The notes: a model not told the origin generated them from the letters alone. A stretch of 64,000 nt of DNA from Streptomyces sp. 840.1 (GCF_003751445.1 NZ_RJUU01000001.1:2733001-2797000), one strand, 5' to 3'; positions 45,143 through 56,092 are shown, counted from the first letter of the stretch. Made by a program: numbers and translations.

Positions 45143-45741
45143 GCAGCCGAATCGTCGGAGGCCGGCCTCTTCCGGGCTCGCGTCAGCCGGGCCCGGTGGC
45201 ATTCCGTCGCCACGGCGTCCACGAGCCGGACGAGATCGGGAGCATCCCCACCCCTGCTCCCGAAGCCGGAGAGGGCCGGGAGCACCGGTCCCCCCTCCTG
45301 CCCGTGCGGTGGCCAGGGGGGTCGCAGCCAGACGGCGGCCCCCGGCGGGCCCGGCCGGCCCGGTGGCGGCGGTGCGGTGATCCGGCCGTCCGTGCCGAGG
45401 GCGGTCAGCGTGAGGGCGATCTGTCCCCACTCCAGCCAGTCCAGCAGTCCGGGCAGCTCATCGGCGCTCCCCGCGGCCACCAGCAGACTCATCCGCTCAC
45501 CCATGAGCGCCACGGGCCCCGTACGGCCCACCCGACGCAGTGCCGCGTGACCGGCGGCAGCGGGGACGACCAGCGCGTCGAACCGCAGCCCGGTCAGCAG
45601 TCGCACCGGGGCGACGCCCGCGGTGGCCCAGCCGAGCCGCTGCTCGTACCACTGGGACCAACTGCCCCGCGTGTCACCTCCGGCACGGCCGTCCCGTCCG
45701 GCGGGCAGCGGAGTTCGGGGCGGCGGGACGGTGAGGGCCAT
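45121..45741 (-). CDS. SCO3374-like conserved hypothetical protein
   Basis: Protein of 206 residues. WSQWYEQRLGWATAGVAPVRLLTGLRFDALVVPAAAGHAAL is the most conserved-looking block and resembles the N-terminal part of bifunctional primase/polymerase-type proteins in Streptomyces; no catalytic residues can be assigned. The same gene lies between lsr2 and clpC in other Streptomyces. ATG 45741. Overlaps the end of lsr2 by 22 bases, tail to tail. Confidence 0.7.
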   Translation of the reverse strand: MALTVPPPRTPLPAGRDGRAGGDTRGSWSQWYEQRLGWATAGVAPVRLLTGLRFDALVVPAAAGHAALRRVGRTGPVALMGERMSLLVAAGSADELPGLLDWLEWGQIALTLTALGTDGRITAPPPPGRPGPPGAAVWLRPPWPPHGQEGGPVLPALSGFGSRGGDAPDLVRLVDAVATECHRARLTRARKRPASDDSAAQPLAFS

Positions 45742-45846
45742 GCCGGAAGAACTCCCGATCCGGCCCGGGGGTTACGCAGCGTCCCCGGTCGAACGCGTAG
45801 TGTGTCCGGGTTGGGGGCGTACGGGCGCATTCAGGAGTACGAAGAT

Positions 45847-45860
45847 GTTCGCCCGTAGCG
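45847..45860 (+). promoter_or_regulatory. candidate ClgR-binding site
   Basis: GTTCGC (45847-45852), 5 bases, GCG (45858-45860), matching the GTTCGC-N5-GCG box I recall for ClgR, the activator of clp and lon genes in Streptomyces. It lies about 325 bases before the clpC start and 140 before the SigR-type promoter. Confidence 0.4.
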
Positions 45861-45999
45861 GAGGGAACCCACGTACGCCGCATGGACTGTCTGTAATTGC
45901 GGGTAAGACATGCCTAGTGGGGAGGGGCGACACGCAGCCACCGGACGTCTCACGTTCGCCATCGGCGTACTGGCGATAGGGGTATCTGCCTGGCCTGCG

Positions 46000-46025
46000 G
46001 GAACATCGTCTCGCACCATCGGGTT
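46000..46025 (+). promoter_or_regulatory. candidate SigR-type promoter for clpC
   Basis: GGAAC (46000-46004), exactly 18 bases, GTT (46023-46025), the same layout as before ftsH. clpC is a reported member of the SigR disulphide-stress regulon in S. coelicolor. Predicted start of transcription is about 150 bases before the clpC ATG. Confidence 0.65.
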
Positions 46026-46182
46026 GGAGCAGTTGTCGGCGTTCGGGGCATGAGATCCCCCGGGAAGCAGGGCCGGGTGTCGGCAGTCGAAATGAGCGGT
46101 CCCCGCTTGCGGGACTAAGCTGCGGAAGGACAGGGAGGGGACCGACCCCTTACTGCCTGACCGCTCTGAGGAGCGATTAACG

Positions 46183-48711
<2,529 letters not shown>

Positions 48712-48739
48712 CAGGCGCCTAGCGCGTCCGAGCGTCAAG

Positions 48740-48785
48740 AAGGGGCGGCCCCCGACCGGTTTTGACCGGTCGGGGGCCGCCCCTT
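48740..48785. terminator. bidirectional terminator, clpC / NACHT gene
   Basis: Two perfectly complementary 21-base arms (48740-48760 and 48765-48785, beginning AAGGGGCGGCCCCC) around TTTG. It lies between the convergent clpC stop (48711) and the NACHT gene stop (48796). Confidence 0.9.
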
Positions 48786-48795
48786 CGCCGTGCGC

Positions 48796-51700
48796 TCAGC
48801 GGCGTACGTCGAGTCCCTCGCCGCCGGACAACTCGCTGACCCCCGTGACGTCGACCTTGAGGCCGGGCATCACTTCCAGCGGGGCCAGGTCGACGGGCTC
48901 GACGCCGTGCCGGGGGGCCAGCCCGAGCATCTTCAGCGAGGGGAAGACCCGGGGGAGCGAACCGAGGCCGCCCGCCTCCCCGGGCGGGTTGAGCCGGAGC
49001 GTGGTGAGCGACGGGACGACGGCCGCACCGAGGAACTCCGAGGCGGAGGCGCGGACCGCCAGTGCCGTCACCTGAGGCGACTCCCGCAGTGCCGCGCACA
49101 AGGGGGGAATCGCCGTCGGGGACATCAGGTCGAGGTCGCGCAGGCCGTCCCAGCCGTGCAGCGTGTCGATCGTCACCGGGTGCTCGCCGCTCAGGGCCAG
49201 CGTGGCCACCCGCGGATGCGCGGGCACCTCACTCAGCCGGTGTGCCGTGAGGCCGTCGAGCTGCAGTGAGTACAGCCCGCTCGCGACCGTGGCCCGCAGT
49301 GCGGCGGTCGGCAGACGGCTCATGTCCAGCTGGATCCATCTCAGCTCCGGGAGCCCGGCGAGTGGCGTGAGGTCGCGCACCCGGGGCAGGTCCCGGAGCG
49401 TCAGATCGCCCAGCGTCCCGGCGTGGTCGGCCAGGAAGGACAGATCCGTCAGCGCGGTGTTCTCCCGGATGCTGAGCCCGCTCCACGGCCTGCCGCGCAG
49501 TCCGGCCCGCAGTTCCGCCGAGGTGAGGTCCCCGATGATGCTCAGTTCGGTGACGGCCGGCAGATGACGCAGCGCCGCCAGCTGGTCCACGGAGCGGATT
49601 CTCAGCCTGCGGTGCGTCAGGTCCATCGTGGCCAGGACGTGCTCGGCGTAGAGGTCCGCCGGGAACCTGTCCCACTCAAGGAGCATGCGGTTCAGCTCGG
49701 GGCGGGCGAGCAGCCACCGGCGGGCGTACGGGACGGCCTCCGCGCCACCGACCTCCGCGATCAGGTCCGCGATGTGACCGACCTCGTTGAGGCTGACGGC
49801 CGGGTCGTCCGGGTCGGGAAGGTACCGCAGAACGGCCGGGCCGAGCCGGGCCAGCTGCCGGACCTCCCGGTAGGTCTGGAGCGGGAAGAGCGACGCCACG
49901 GCGGCGGAGACCCGGGCGCGGGTCGTGTCGTCGAGCCAGGTCGCGTGCTGCGCGCACAGCGCGACCAGGACGAGGAGCTCATCGGACGTGACAGTGCAGG
50001 CGGGGCCCACCCGGGTGTCCAGCAGGCCGTTGATCAGTACGGGGTGCTCACGGCGGCCGCAGTGCCCGGCGGACAGCAGGATGACGTCCTGCCACTGCTG
50101 GGAGTCCGCCCGGCTGATCAGTTCGTGGAGGTGGCCGCCCTCGATGAACTCCTTCGCCGCGAGGAAGTCCTGGAAGGTGCGGTGGGCGAACTGGTAGATG
50201 CCGTCGGCCCGCTCCTGGAGGACGCCGCTGCGGTTGAGCAGATGGGTCAGGATCTCCGGCACCGAGCCCTGGCGCCGGATCTGCTCCATGCCCCGCAGCG
50301 CCTGCTCCAGCTGGTGCAGCGCCTGCTCGCGGTCCAGCTCCGTCTGGCCGCCCCGCACCAGCCAGATGGCGATGCGCTGGAGGAGCTGGGCCTGCTCGTC
50401 CACGTTCATCGTGATGCCCTCGGGGGCGTCGATCCTGCGCCGCCTGTCGCGGTTGCCGAGCAGCATGGCGAGCGCGGAGTCGTACAGGCTCCAGCGGGTC
50501 TCCGGCAGGAGGCCCTGGCGGCGTCGGTGCAGGGCGCAGATCACGGCGCACAGCAGCGGGGTGCGGGCCAGGTTGCTCAGGGTGGAGTTGGTCTCGAACT
50601 GCCGGGTCAGATCGCGCTCCAGCTCGGCCAGGGCCGCGTGGTCCGGGTCGTCCAGCCGGGCCGCCCGGTGCCAGGCCGCGACGAAGGCCGCGATGTCCTC
50701 GTTCCGCATCGGCAGCAGCCGCAGCTCCTCGAAGCCCTCGGAGGCCAGCCAGTCCGGCTCCACTGCGAGCGGGCGCACGGTCGCCACGCAGCGGGTCGCC
50801 GGATAGCGGCGCAGCAGCCGGGACAGCCAGTCGTACGCGGCCTCGCGGTCGTCCGGCGGGACCTCGTCCAGGCCGTCCACGAGCAGCAGCCCGCGGCCGG
50901 CCTCCAGGACGCGCCCGGTCCAGCCCTCCGGCGGGTCGTCGACGGCCATCGCGGCGGCGGTGGCCAGCTGCCCGACCGAGGGGAAGGCGCCGCCCCGTGC
51001 CCGCAGGGTGCGCAGCGGGACGACGAAGGGCACCAGCCCGTTCAGCGCCGTCAGCCCCGGCCCGAGGGTGCCGGCCGAGGCGTGCGCCGCCAGCCACCAC
51101 ACCAGGGTGGTCTTCCCGGCCCCCGCGTCGCCCCGCAGCAGCACCCGGGGGCGCTCGGCGAGCAGTGCGTCGACGCGCCGGGGCGCGGGGCGGGGCTCGT
51201 CGGGCGGGCCCGAGTGGTCGCGGGGCTGTGCCTCCAGGCTGAGGTAGGCGGTGTCGAGGTCCCATTCGGAGTCGTGCCGGCCGAGCTCGTCCAGTCCGAA
51301 GATCTTGGTGCGCCGGTACGCGGCGCCGAGCGCGGCCGCGTACTCCTCCTCGTAGCGCAGGTCCTTGGGGAAGTGCCCGTGGATCTGTTCGTGGCGGGGG
51401 TCGGCGCCGCCCTGACGGTAGACCAGCCGGAAGGGCTCGGAGGCCAGGAGCGGACCGAGCGGTACGCATTCCACCCGGCGGCCCCCGCGCCTGGGCGGGA
51501 TCTGCCGGGCGATGCCGAGCAGGACGCTGCCCGCGAAGACCGGCCCGCCGGAGAGCCCGCGCAGCGCCGGCGGCTCTCGGTCCGACCCGGCGTGCGGCGG
51601 GCCGTCGAGCTCCAGGACGAGCACGTCGCGCGGCCGGCCCGCCATGGGCAGCACGGTGGCCGTGTACTGGTCGGTCTCCAGGTGTCCGTCGGGGTAGCGC

Positions 51701-52122
51701 TGCGCGTCGGGGAAGCCGGTGATCTCGCAGCCGGTGAGCGCCTGACTGCTGTGCAGGACGCCGAGCCGTACCGGTTCGGCGGGGAGCAGCGGGGCCGTCG
51801 TCCGCAGGAGGGCGGCGTCGAGGCCGTGGTCGATCCAGACGACGGCCGAGTCCGTGTGTCCGGCCAGGCGCGGATGCGCGACGGAGCAGTGGCCGCCGCC
51901 CTTGACGACGTGGGCGCAGGTCAGTACGAGCCGGTCGGTGAGCAGGACACCGCTGCCCTGGACGGAACCGGCGCCCAGGACCACGACGGTGCGGTCCGCG
52001 GGCGCCAGGGCCTGTATGGGGTTGTCCCGCGGCGTCACGGGGCTGGGCACGCGCGCTCGCGGCGTTGCCGGAGCGTCCTGGCAGATCCGCTGCAAGAGCG
52101 CTCCGGCGCCTTGCGATCGCAC
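48796..52122 (-). CDS. trypsin-like protease / NACHT NTPase / leucine-rich-repeat protein
   Basis: Protein of 1108 residues, three modules. (1) Trypsin-like domain about 40-235 with His71 (VLTCAHVV), Asp102 (GLDAALLR) and Ser191 in RGLSGGPVF. (2) NACHT STAND NTPase: lead motif EWDLDTAYLSLEA, Walker A GDAGAGKTT at 331-339, Walker B LLLVDGLDE at 412-420, then helical regions with YQFAHRTFQDFLAAKEF. (3) LRR-like repeats about 870-1105 (LRHLPAVTELSI, LTPLAGLPELRWIQLD, VTALAVRAS). It looks like an intracellular sensor that oligomerises with ATP to control a protease. The GTG start at 52122 is uncertain by up to 24 residues. A trypco2-like gene lies 55 bases upstream. Confidence 0.88.
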   Translation of the reverse strand: MRSQGAGALLQRICQDAPATPRARVPSPVTPRDNPIQALAPADRTVVVLGAGSVQGSGVLLTDRLVLTCAHVVKGGGHCSVAHPRLAGHTDSAVVWIDHGLDAALLRTTAPLLPAEPVRLGVLHSSQALTGCEITGFPDAQRYPDGHLETDQYTATVLPMAGRPRDVLVLELDGPPHAGSDREPPALRGLSGGPVFAGSVLLGIARQIPPRRGGRRVECVPLGPLLASEPFRLVYRQGGADPRHEQIHGHFPKDLRYEEEYAAALGAAYRRTKIFGLDELGRHDSEWDLDTAYLSLEAQPRDHSGPPDEPRPAPRRVDALLAERPRVLLRGDAGAGKTTLVWWLAAHASAGTLGPGLTALNGLVPFVVPLRTLRARGGAFPSVGQLATAAAMAVDDPPEGWTGRVLEAGRGLLLVDGLDEVPPDDREAAYDWLSRLLRRYPATRCVATVRPLAVEPDWLASEGFEELRLLPMRNEDIAAFVAAWHRAARLDDPDHAALAELERDLTRQFETNSTLSNLARTPLLCAVICALHRRRQGLLPETRWSLYDSALAMLLGNRDRRRRIDAPEGITMNVDEQAQLLQRIAIWLVRGGQTELDREQALHQLEQALRGMEQIRRQGSVPEILTHLLNRSGVLQERADGIYQFAHRTFQDFLAAKEFIEGGHLHELISRADSQQWQDVILLSAGHCGRREHPVLINGLLDTRVGPACTVTSDELLVLVALCAQHATWLDDTTRARVSAAVASLFPLQTYREVRQLARLGPAVLRYLPDPDDPAVSLNEVGHIADLIAEVGGAEAVPYARRWLLARPELNRMLLEWDRFPADLYAEHVLATMDLTHRRLRIRSVDQLAALRHLPAVTELSIIGDLTSAELRAGLRGRPWSGLSIRENTALTDLSFLADHAGTLGDLTLRDLPRVRDLTPLAGLPELRWIQLDMSRLPTAALRATVASGLYSLQLDGLTAHRLSEVPAHPRVATLALSGEHPVTIDTLHGWDGLRDLDLMSPTAIPPLCAALRESPQVTALAVRASASEFLGAAVVPSLTTLRLNPPGEAGGLGSLPRVFPSLKMLGLAPRHGVEPVDLAPLEVMPGLKVDVTGVSELSGGEGLDVRR

Positions 52123-52177
52123 GCACCCGACCCCGCTCCTTCTCCCGCGCTACACCCCGATACAGGCCCTGGGGCCA

Positions 52178-52591
52178 TCACGGCCGGGCCCGCCCCTGGC
52201 CGAACCGTTCGGTACTGCCGTCGGCCTCGTTGCCGATCTGCCAGGCCTCGCCGGTCGTGACATCGCGTGGTTTCAGGGTGAAGGCCACCTTGTGGGTGTG
52301 GCCGGTGGCGCGGCCCGCGTCGGCTCCCGCCTCCACCACCCAGGCCTTCACCCGGGCGGAGCCCTTGACCTCCTTGCGGAGTTCGAGGGTGAACTCCATC
52401 TGGATGTCACCGACCTCGAAGGCCAGCGGGCGGCCCGTACCGCGGGTGGCGGCCTCGATGAGCTGGTTGCGGACCGACTCGACGGCGTCGGCGAGCTCGA
52501 TGCCGTCGTGGTGTCCCGCGCCCCGGGCGCCGCCGTTGCCGTTGTTTCCGCCTGTACCCGCACCGCCCGTACCTGCGCTGTTGCCGGTCAT
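52178..52591 (-). CDS. trypco2-like (trypsin-co-occurring domain 2) small protein
   Basis: Protein of 137 residues. A 28-residue Gly/Asn/Thr-rich leader is followed by IELADAVESVRNQLIEAATRG, then RPLAFEVGDIQMEFTLELRKE and VKAWVVEAGADAG ... HKVAFTLKPRD, the pattern of the trypco2 domain that accompanies trypsin-like proteases in NTP-dependent conflict systems. Probably binds or guides the adjacent trypsin-NACHT-LRR protein. ATG 52591 after a GGGGGGACG element. First gene of the two-gene unit. Confidence 0.78.
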   Translation of the reverse strand: MTGNSAGTGGAGTGGNNGNGGARGAGHHDGIELADAVESVRNQLIEAATRGTGRPLAFEVGDIQMEFTLELRKEVKGSARVKAWVVEAGADAGRATGHTHKVAFTLKPRDVTTGEAWQIGNEADGSTERFGQGRARP

Positions 52592-53052
52592 GTGCCGTCC
52601 CCCCGGGAGCCGATCGGTTCTCGCCGTGCCAGCGTAGTCAGGTTGTCCGCCGAAGGTCCCGAATCGGACGGTCTTTGGTCCCACCGGCGGTGACAAGGCG
52701 CACAGCCCTTTCGAGGCCTACTAGCCGGCTTAGGAGCGGGCGCCATGATCGCCGATGGGACCTTCGGCCCTGCGCCCGGCGGGACCTTGGGGGCTACGGG
52801 ATGAAGTGCCCTCATAACGGGGTCATGTCCGATAAGGGCGGTTTGGAACTGGGGTTAAACGTCTCCCGGCGAAGAGTTCCGACCGTCTGCGAGGGGCTCG
52901 GCCCAGGGCCCGCAGAAGCGAATTCCCGGGGCTCCGCCTACGGCTTTTCTTCGTAGATGGGGGGTTTGAGCACCGGTGGGGTGGCGGGTTACCAAGGGAT
53001 GGCCAGCCCGGCAGGAACGCCGGGTCCAGTCATCCCCGGAGGTTTTCCGCTT
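52592..53052. promoter_or_regulatory. 461-base intergenic region upstream of the M23 peptidase
   Basis: Divergent gap. It contains two GGGACCTT-led boxes (GGGACCTTCGGCCC at 52757-52770 and GGGACCTTGGGGGC at 52781-52794) that resemble DevR/OsdR-type sites, then about 250 bases of leader with several small hairpins, for example CTACG/CGTAG around 52938-52956 and CCGG-rich stems about 53010-53030. No ydaO (c-di-AMP) riboswitch hallmark was found and no reading frame looks coding. Confidence 0.4.
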
Positions 53053-53793
53053 ATGTCGAAGCGCGTTACGTTCAAGCACTCCCACCGCCCGTCCGCTTCC
53101 CGTGTGCGCGGCGCCGTGGTGGCGGCCGGTCTCGGTACGTCGATGGTTCTCGGTGCGGGCGCTGCGTTCGCGGCCGGCACGACCGGAACCGCCGGTACCG
53201 CGACCCTGGCGAGCGCCACCACCGCCGACTCGGTCGCCGAGCAGGCGGCCGCGCAGGGCAAGGCGGCCAAGCACACGGCCGAGAAGAAGGCCGACGCGGC
53301 GAAGAAGAAGGCGGCGGCGGCCAAGAAGAAGGCCGAGGCCAAGAAGAAGGCGGCGAAGAAGGCCGCCAAGAAGTCCCGCTGGGAGACCCCGGTCCACCAC
53401 TACGAGCTGAGCGCGAGCTACGGCACCGACGGCAGCCGCTGGGCCCACAAGCACTCCGGCCAGGACTTCGCCGTGCCGATCGGCACCAAGGTCGAGGCCG
53501 CGCACAACGGCACCGTGGTCAAGACCGGCGGAAACGGCGCCGGTGACGGCCCCGCGTACGGCAACGCCGTCGTGATCAAGCACAGCGACGGCCGCTACTC
53601 CCAGTACGCGCACCTCTCGAAGATCGACGTGCACGTCGGCCAGCACGTGAAGAAGGGGCAGAAGATCGCCCTCTCCGGCAACACCGGCAACTCCAGCGGC
53701 CCGCACCTGCACTTCGAGATCCGTAACACCCCGAACTACGGTTCCGCGATCAACCCGGTCAACTACCTGCACAAGGTGGGTGTCACGGTCTGA
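53053..53793 (+). CDS. secreted M23 (LytM-type) peptidoglycan endopeptidase
   Basis: Protein of 246 residues. Signal peptide about 1-37 (VRGAVVAAGLGTSMVLGAGAAFAA), then a Lys/Ala-rich helix (about 75-112, repeated AAKKKA units), then the M23 metallopeptidase domain with HSGQDFAVPIGT (first zinc His and Asp) and SSGPHLHFEIR (HxH). It cleaves peptide cross-links in the cell wall. ATG 53053 with GGAGG (53037-53041) about 11 bases upstream. The stop lies just before a hairpin shared with the convergent tetR. Confidence 0.93.
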   Translation: MSKRVTFKHSHRPSASRVRGAVVAAGLGTSMVLGAGAAFAAGTTGTAGTATLASATTADSVAEQAAAQGKAAKHTAEKKADAAKKKAAAAKKKAEAKKKAAKKAAKKSRWETPVHHYELSASYGTDGSRWAHKHSGQDFAVPIGTKVEAAHNGTVVKTGGNGAGDGPAYGNAVVIKHSDGRYSQYAHLSKIDVHVGQHVKKGQKIALSGNTGNSSGPHLHFEIRNTPNYGSAINPVNYLHKVGVTV

Positions 53794-53800
53794 TCCGCCG

Positions 53801-53835
53801 CGACCCGGGTCCGCTAACCCGCGGAACCCGGGTCG
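53801..53835. terminator. terminator between M23 peptidase and tetR
   Basis: CGACCCGGGTCCGC (53801-53814) pairs with GCGGAACCCGGGTCG (53821-53835) with one bulged base. It overlaps the last codons of the convergent TetR gene. Confidence 0.75.
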
Positions 53836-54398
53836 TGCGCCTGAGTCACCAGATCGACGGCGACCTCCAGGACGGCCTTGCGCTTGTCCTCGGGGTCGCC
53901 GTCGACGTCCTTGAGGGCGAACATGCCGGCGTGCATCGTGAAGAGCGCGCTGAAGCACCGCACCTGGTCGATGATCGGCGCCTCGGGATCCTTGATCAGG
54001 CCGACGAGCGCCAGGATCCGGTCCTTGATCGTCACGCCGATGCTCAGGTCGCGCACGGTCGCCTGGTTCTCCTGCATGAAGCGGAAGAGCGGGGCGGCGG
54101 TGGTCAGTGCCTCGCTGTAGCGCGCGAGGATCTCCTTCTTCGTCTCCAGGGTGCGCGGCTGCTCCCGGCCCCAGACGATCAGGTCCTCGACGGGCCGGTT
54201 GAGGTCCTCGAAGATGCTGACGAGGATGTCTTCCTTGGTTTTGAAGTGGTAGTAGAGGGCGGCCTTGGTGACGTCCAGCTTCTCGGAGATCTCCCGTAGG
54301 GAGGTCTTCTCGTAGCCCTGCTCGGCGAAGAGATCCAGAGCGACGTCCTGGATGCGCTGGCGGGTGTTGCCCCGGCGCGGCTGCGGCGTGCTGCTCAT
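53814..54398 (-). CDS. TetR family repressor of the adjacent MFS pump
   Basis: Protein of 194 residues. N-terminal TetR HTH (TRQRIQDVALDLFAEQGYEKTSLREISEKLDVTKAALYYHFKTKEDILVSIFEDL), then an all-helical ligand domain. ATG 54398 is set by GGGGAGAG (54402-54409). Divergent from the MFS pump across 122 bases containing a 23-bp inverted repeat, so it probably represses both. The inducing ligand is likely a pump substrate. Confidence 0.93.
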   Translation of the reverse strand: MSSTPQPRRGNTRQRIQDVALDLFAEQGYEKTSLREISEKLDVTKAALYYHFKTKEDILVSIFEDLNRPVEDLIVWGREQPRTLETKKEILARYSEALTTAAPLFRFMQENQATVRDLSIGVTIKDRILALVGLIKDPEAPIIDQVRCFSALFTMHAGMFALKDVDGDPEDKRKAVLEVAVDLVTQAHDPGSAG

Positions 54399-54413
54399 GG
54401 TGCTCTCCCCATA

Positions 54414-54484
54414 CTTACTTGACGCCCGGCTAGTTGCGGGAGTACTTTCCCCCAGTGTAATCAACTAGCCGGGCGGCAAGTAAG
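54414..54484. promoter_or_regulatory. TetR operator: 23-bp inverted repeat around the divergent promoters
   Basis: Left arm 54414-54436 and right arm 54462-54484 are complementary at 22 of 23 positions (shared core CGCCCGGCTAGTTG), 25 bases apart. A plus-strand promoter, -35 TTGCGG (54434-54439) and -10 TGTAAT (54456-54461), lies between and partly inside the arms, so a repressor on both arms would cover it. Confidence 0.75.
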
Positions 54485-54520
54485 GGTCCGGTGAACAGGG
54501 GATCAGGGGAGTTGGGGAAG

Positions 54521-56092
54521 ATGTCGGACCTGAAGACGGCGACGGACGGGAAGGCGGCCGGCGGCAAGCCGAAACGCGCGCCGAAGGGTGAGCCGCAGCA
54601 GCGCAGTGTGCGGGTGGTGATCGGCGCCCTGATGATCGCCATGCTGCTGGCCATGCTCGACAACCTGATCGTCGGCACCGCGATGCCGACGATCGTCGGA
54701 GACCTCGGCGGACTGGAACATCTGTCCTGGGTGGTGACCGCGTACACCCTCGCCACCGCGGCCTCCACGCCCATCTGGGGCAAGCTCGGTGACATGTACG
54801 GGCGCAAGGGCATGTTCCTGACGTCCATCGTGATCTTCCTGGTCGGCTCGGTCCTCAGCGGCATGTCCCAGGACATGAGCCAGCTGATCGGCTTCCGCGC
54901 GATCCAGGGGCTCGGGGCCGGCGGTCTGATGGTCGGCGTCATGGCGATCATCGGTGACCTGGTGCCGCCCCGCGAGCGCGGCAAGTACCAGGGCATGATG
55001 GCCGGCGTCATGGCGATCGCGATGATCGGCGGACCGCTGGTCGGCGGCACCATCACCGACCACCTCGGCTGGCGCTGGGCCTTCTACATCAACCTGCCGC
55101 TGGGCATCGTCGCCCTGGCCATGGTCACCGCCGTGCTGCACCTCCCCAAGCGGGAGAAGCGGAAGGCGAAGGTCGACTACCTGGGGGCCGGGCTGCTGAC
55201 GGTCGGTATCACCGCGATCGTCCTGGTGACCACGTGGGGCGGTTCCCAGTACGACTGGAACTCCGCCGTGATCATGGAGCTCATCGCGATCGGCGTCGCC
55301 TCGCTGGCCGGTTTCGTCTTCGTCGAGACGAAGGCCGCCGAGCCGATCATCCCCCTGCACATCTTCCGCAACCTCAACTTCACGCTGATGTCCGTGGTCG
55401 GCTTCATGGCGGGCTTCGTCATGTTCGGCGCGGTGCTGTTCCTGCCGCTGTTCCAGCAGTCCGTCCAGGGCGCCTCCGCGACCAACTCCGGACTGCTGCT
55501 CCTTCCGATGCTGCTCTCGATGATGATCGTCTCGCTGATCGCCGGGCGCGTCACCACCAGCAGCGGCCGGTACAAGATCTTCCCGATCGTCGGCTCGGTG
55601 CTGATGGTGGCCGGACTCTTCCTGCTCTCGACGATGGACACCGGCACCACCCGCCTCACCTCGGGCATCTACATGGCGGTGCTCGGCGCCGGCATGGGCT
55701 TCCTGATGCAGATCACGATGCTCGTCGCGCAGAACAGCGTCGAGCTGAAGGACATGGGCGTCGCCTCGTCCGCCACCACCCTCTTCCGTACGCTCGGCAG
55801 CTCCTTCGGCGTCGCCATCATGGGCGCCCTGTTCACCGGCCGGGTCCAGGACGAGATGGCCGCCCGGGGCGGCGGGGGAGCCACCGCGCACTCCGCCCAG
55901 CTGGACGCGGCGAGCCTGGCGAAGCTGCCGGTGCCGGTGCGCGACGCGTACGAGTTCGCGGTGTCCTCCGGCACGCACATCGCCTTCCTGGTCGGCGCCT
56001 CGGTCGGACTGGTCGCCCTGGTGGCGGCGCTGTTCGTCAAGGAGGTCCCGCTGCGCGGCGCGGCCCCCGAGCCGGCCGACAGCATGGTGTAG
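54521..56092 (+). CDS. DHA2-type (14-TM) MFS drug efflux transporter
   Basis: Protein of 523 residues. About 14 membrane segments after a 30-residue basic N-terminus. Motif A GKLGDMYGRKGM, motif C-like IGGPLVGGTITDHLGWRWAFYINLPLG, and LDNLIVGTAMPTIVGDLGG in TM1 (motif D1) place it with EmrB/QacA proton-driven exporters. ATG 54521 with AGGGGAG (54505-54511) 9 bases upstream. The stop TAG 56090-56092 begins a hexanucleotide tandem array in which every second in-frame codon is TAG. Confidence 0.93.
   Translation: MSDLKTATDGKAAGGKPKRAPKGEPQQRSVRVVIGALMIAMLLAMLDNLIVGTAMPTIVGDLGGLEHLSWVVTAYTLATAASTPIWGKLGDMYGRKGMFLTSIVIFLVGSVLSGMSQDMSQLIGFRAIQGLGAGGLMVGVMAIIGDLVPPRERGKYQGMMAGVMAIAMIGGPLVGGTITDHLGWRWAFYINLPLGIVALAMVTAVLHLPKREKRKAKVDYLGAGLLTVGITAIVLVTTWGGSQYDWNSAVIMELIAIGVASLAGFVFVETKAAEPIIPLHIFRNLNFTLMSVVGFMAGFVMFGAVLFLPLFQQSVQGASATNSGLLLLPMLLSMMIVSLIAGRVTTSSGRYKIFPIVGSVLMVAGLFLLSTMDTGTTRLTSGIYMAVLGAGMGFLMQITMLVAQNSVELKDMGVASSATTLFRTLGSSFGVAIMGALFTGRVQDEMAARGGGGATAHSAQLDAASLAKLPVPVRDAYEFAVSSGTHIAFLVGASVGLVALVAALFVKEVPLRGAAPEPADSMV

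Larger units (their letters stand above)
45742..46182. promoter_or_regulatory. 441-base regulatory region upstream of clpC
   Basis: Divergent gap between the SCO3374-like gene and clpC. It holds a candidate ClgR box (45847-45860), a candidate SigR promoter (46000-46025) and the RBS GAGGAG (46168-46173). No protein-like frame with genus codon bias is visible in it. Confidence 0.6.

Noticed and set aside
52592..53052. ydaO/c-di-AMP riboswitch before the M23 peptidase
   Set aside because: The expected conserved blocks (a GGGAACC-like loop and CCGAACCCGNCAGCTAAC) were not found by eye.
53281..53380. AAG/GCC-rich repeat as a separate repeat element in the M23 gene
   Set aside because: It encodes the Lys/Ala-rich linker helix in frame and is best explained as protein low complexity.
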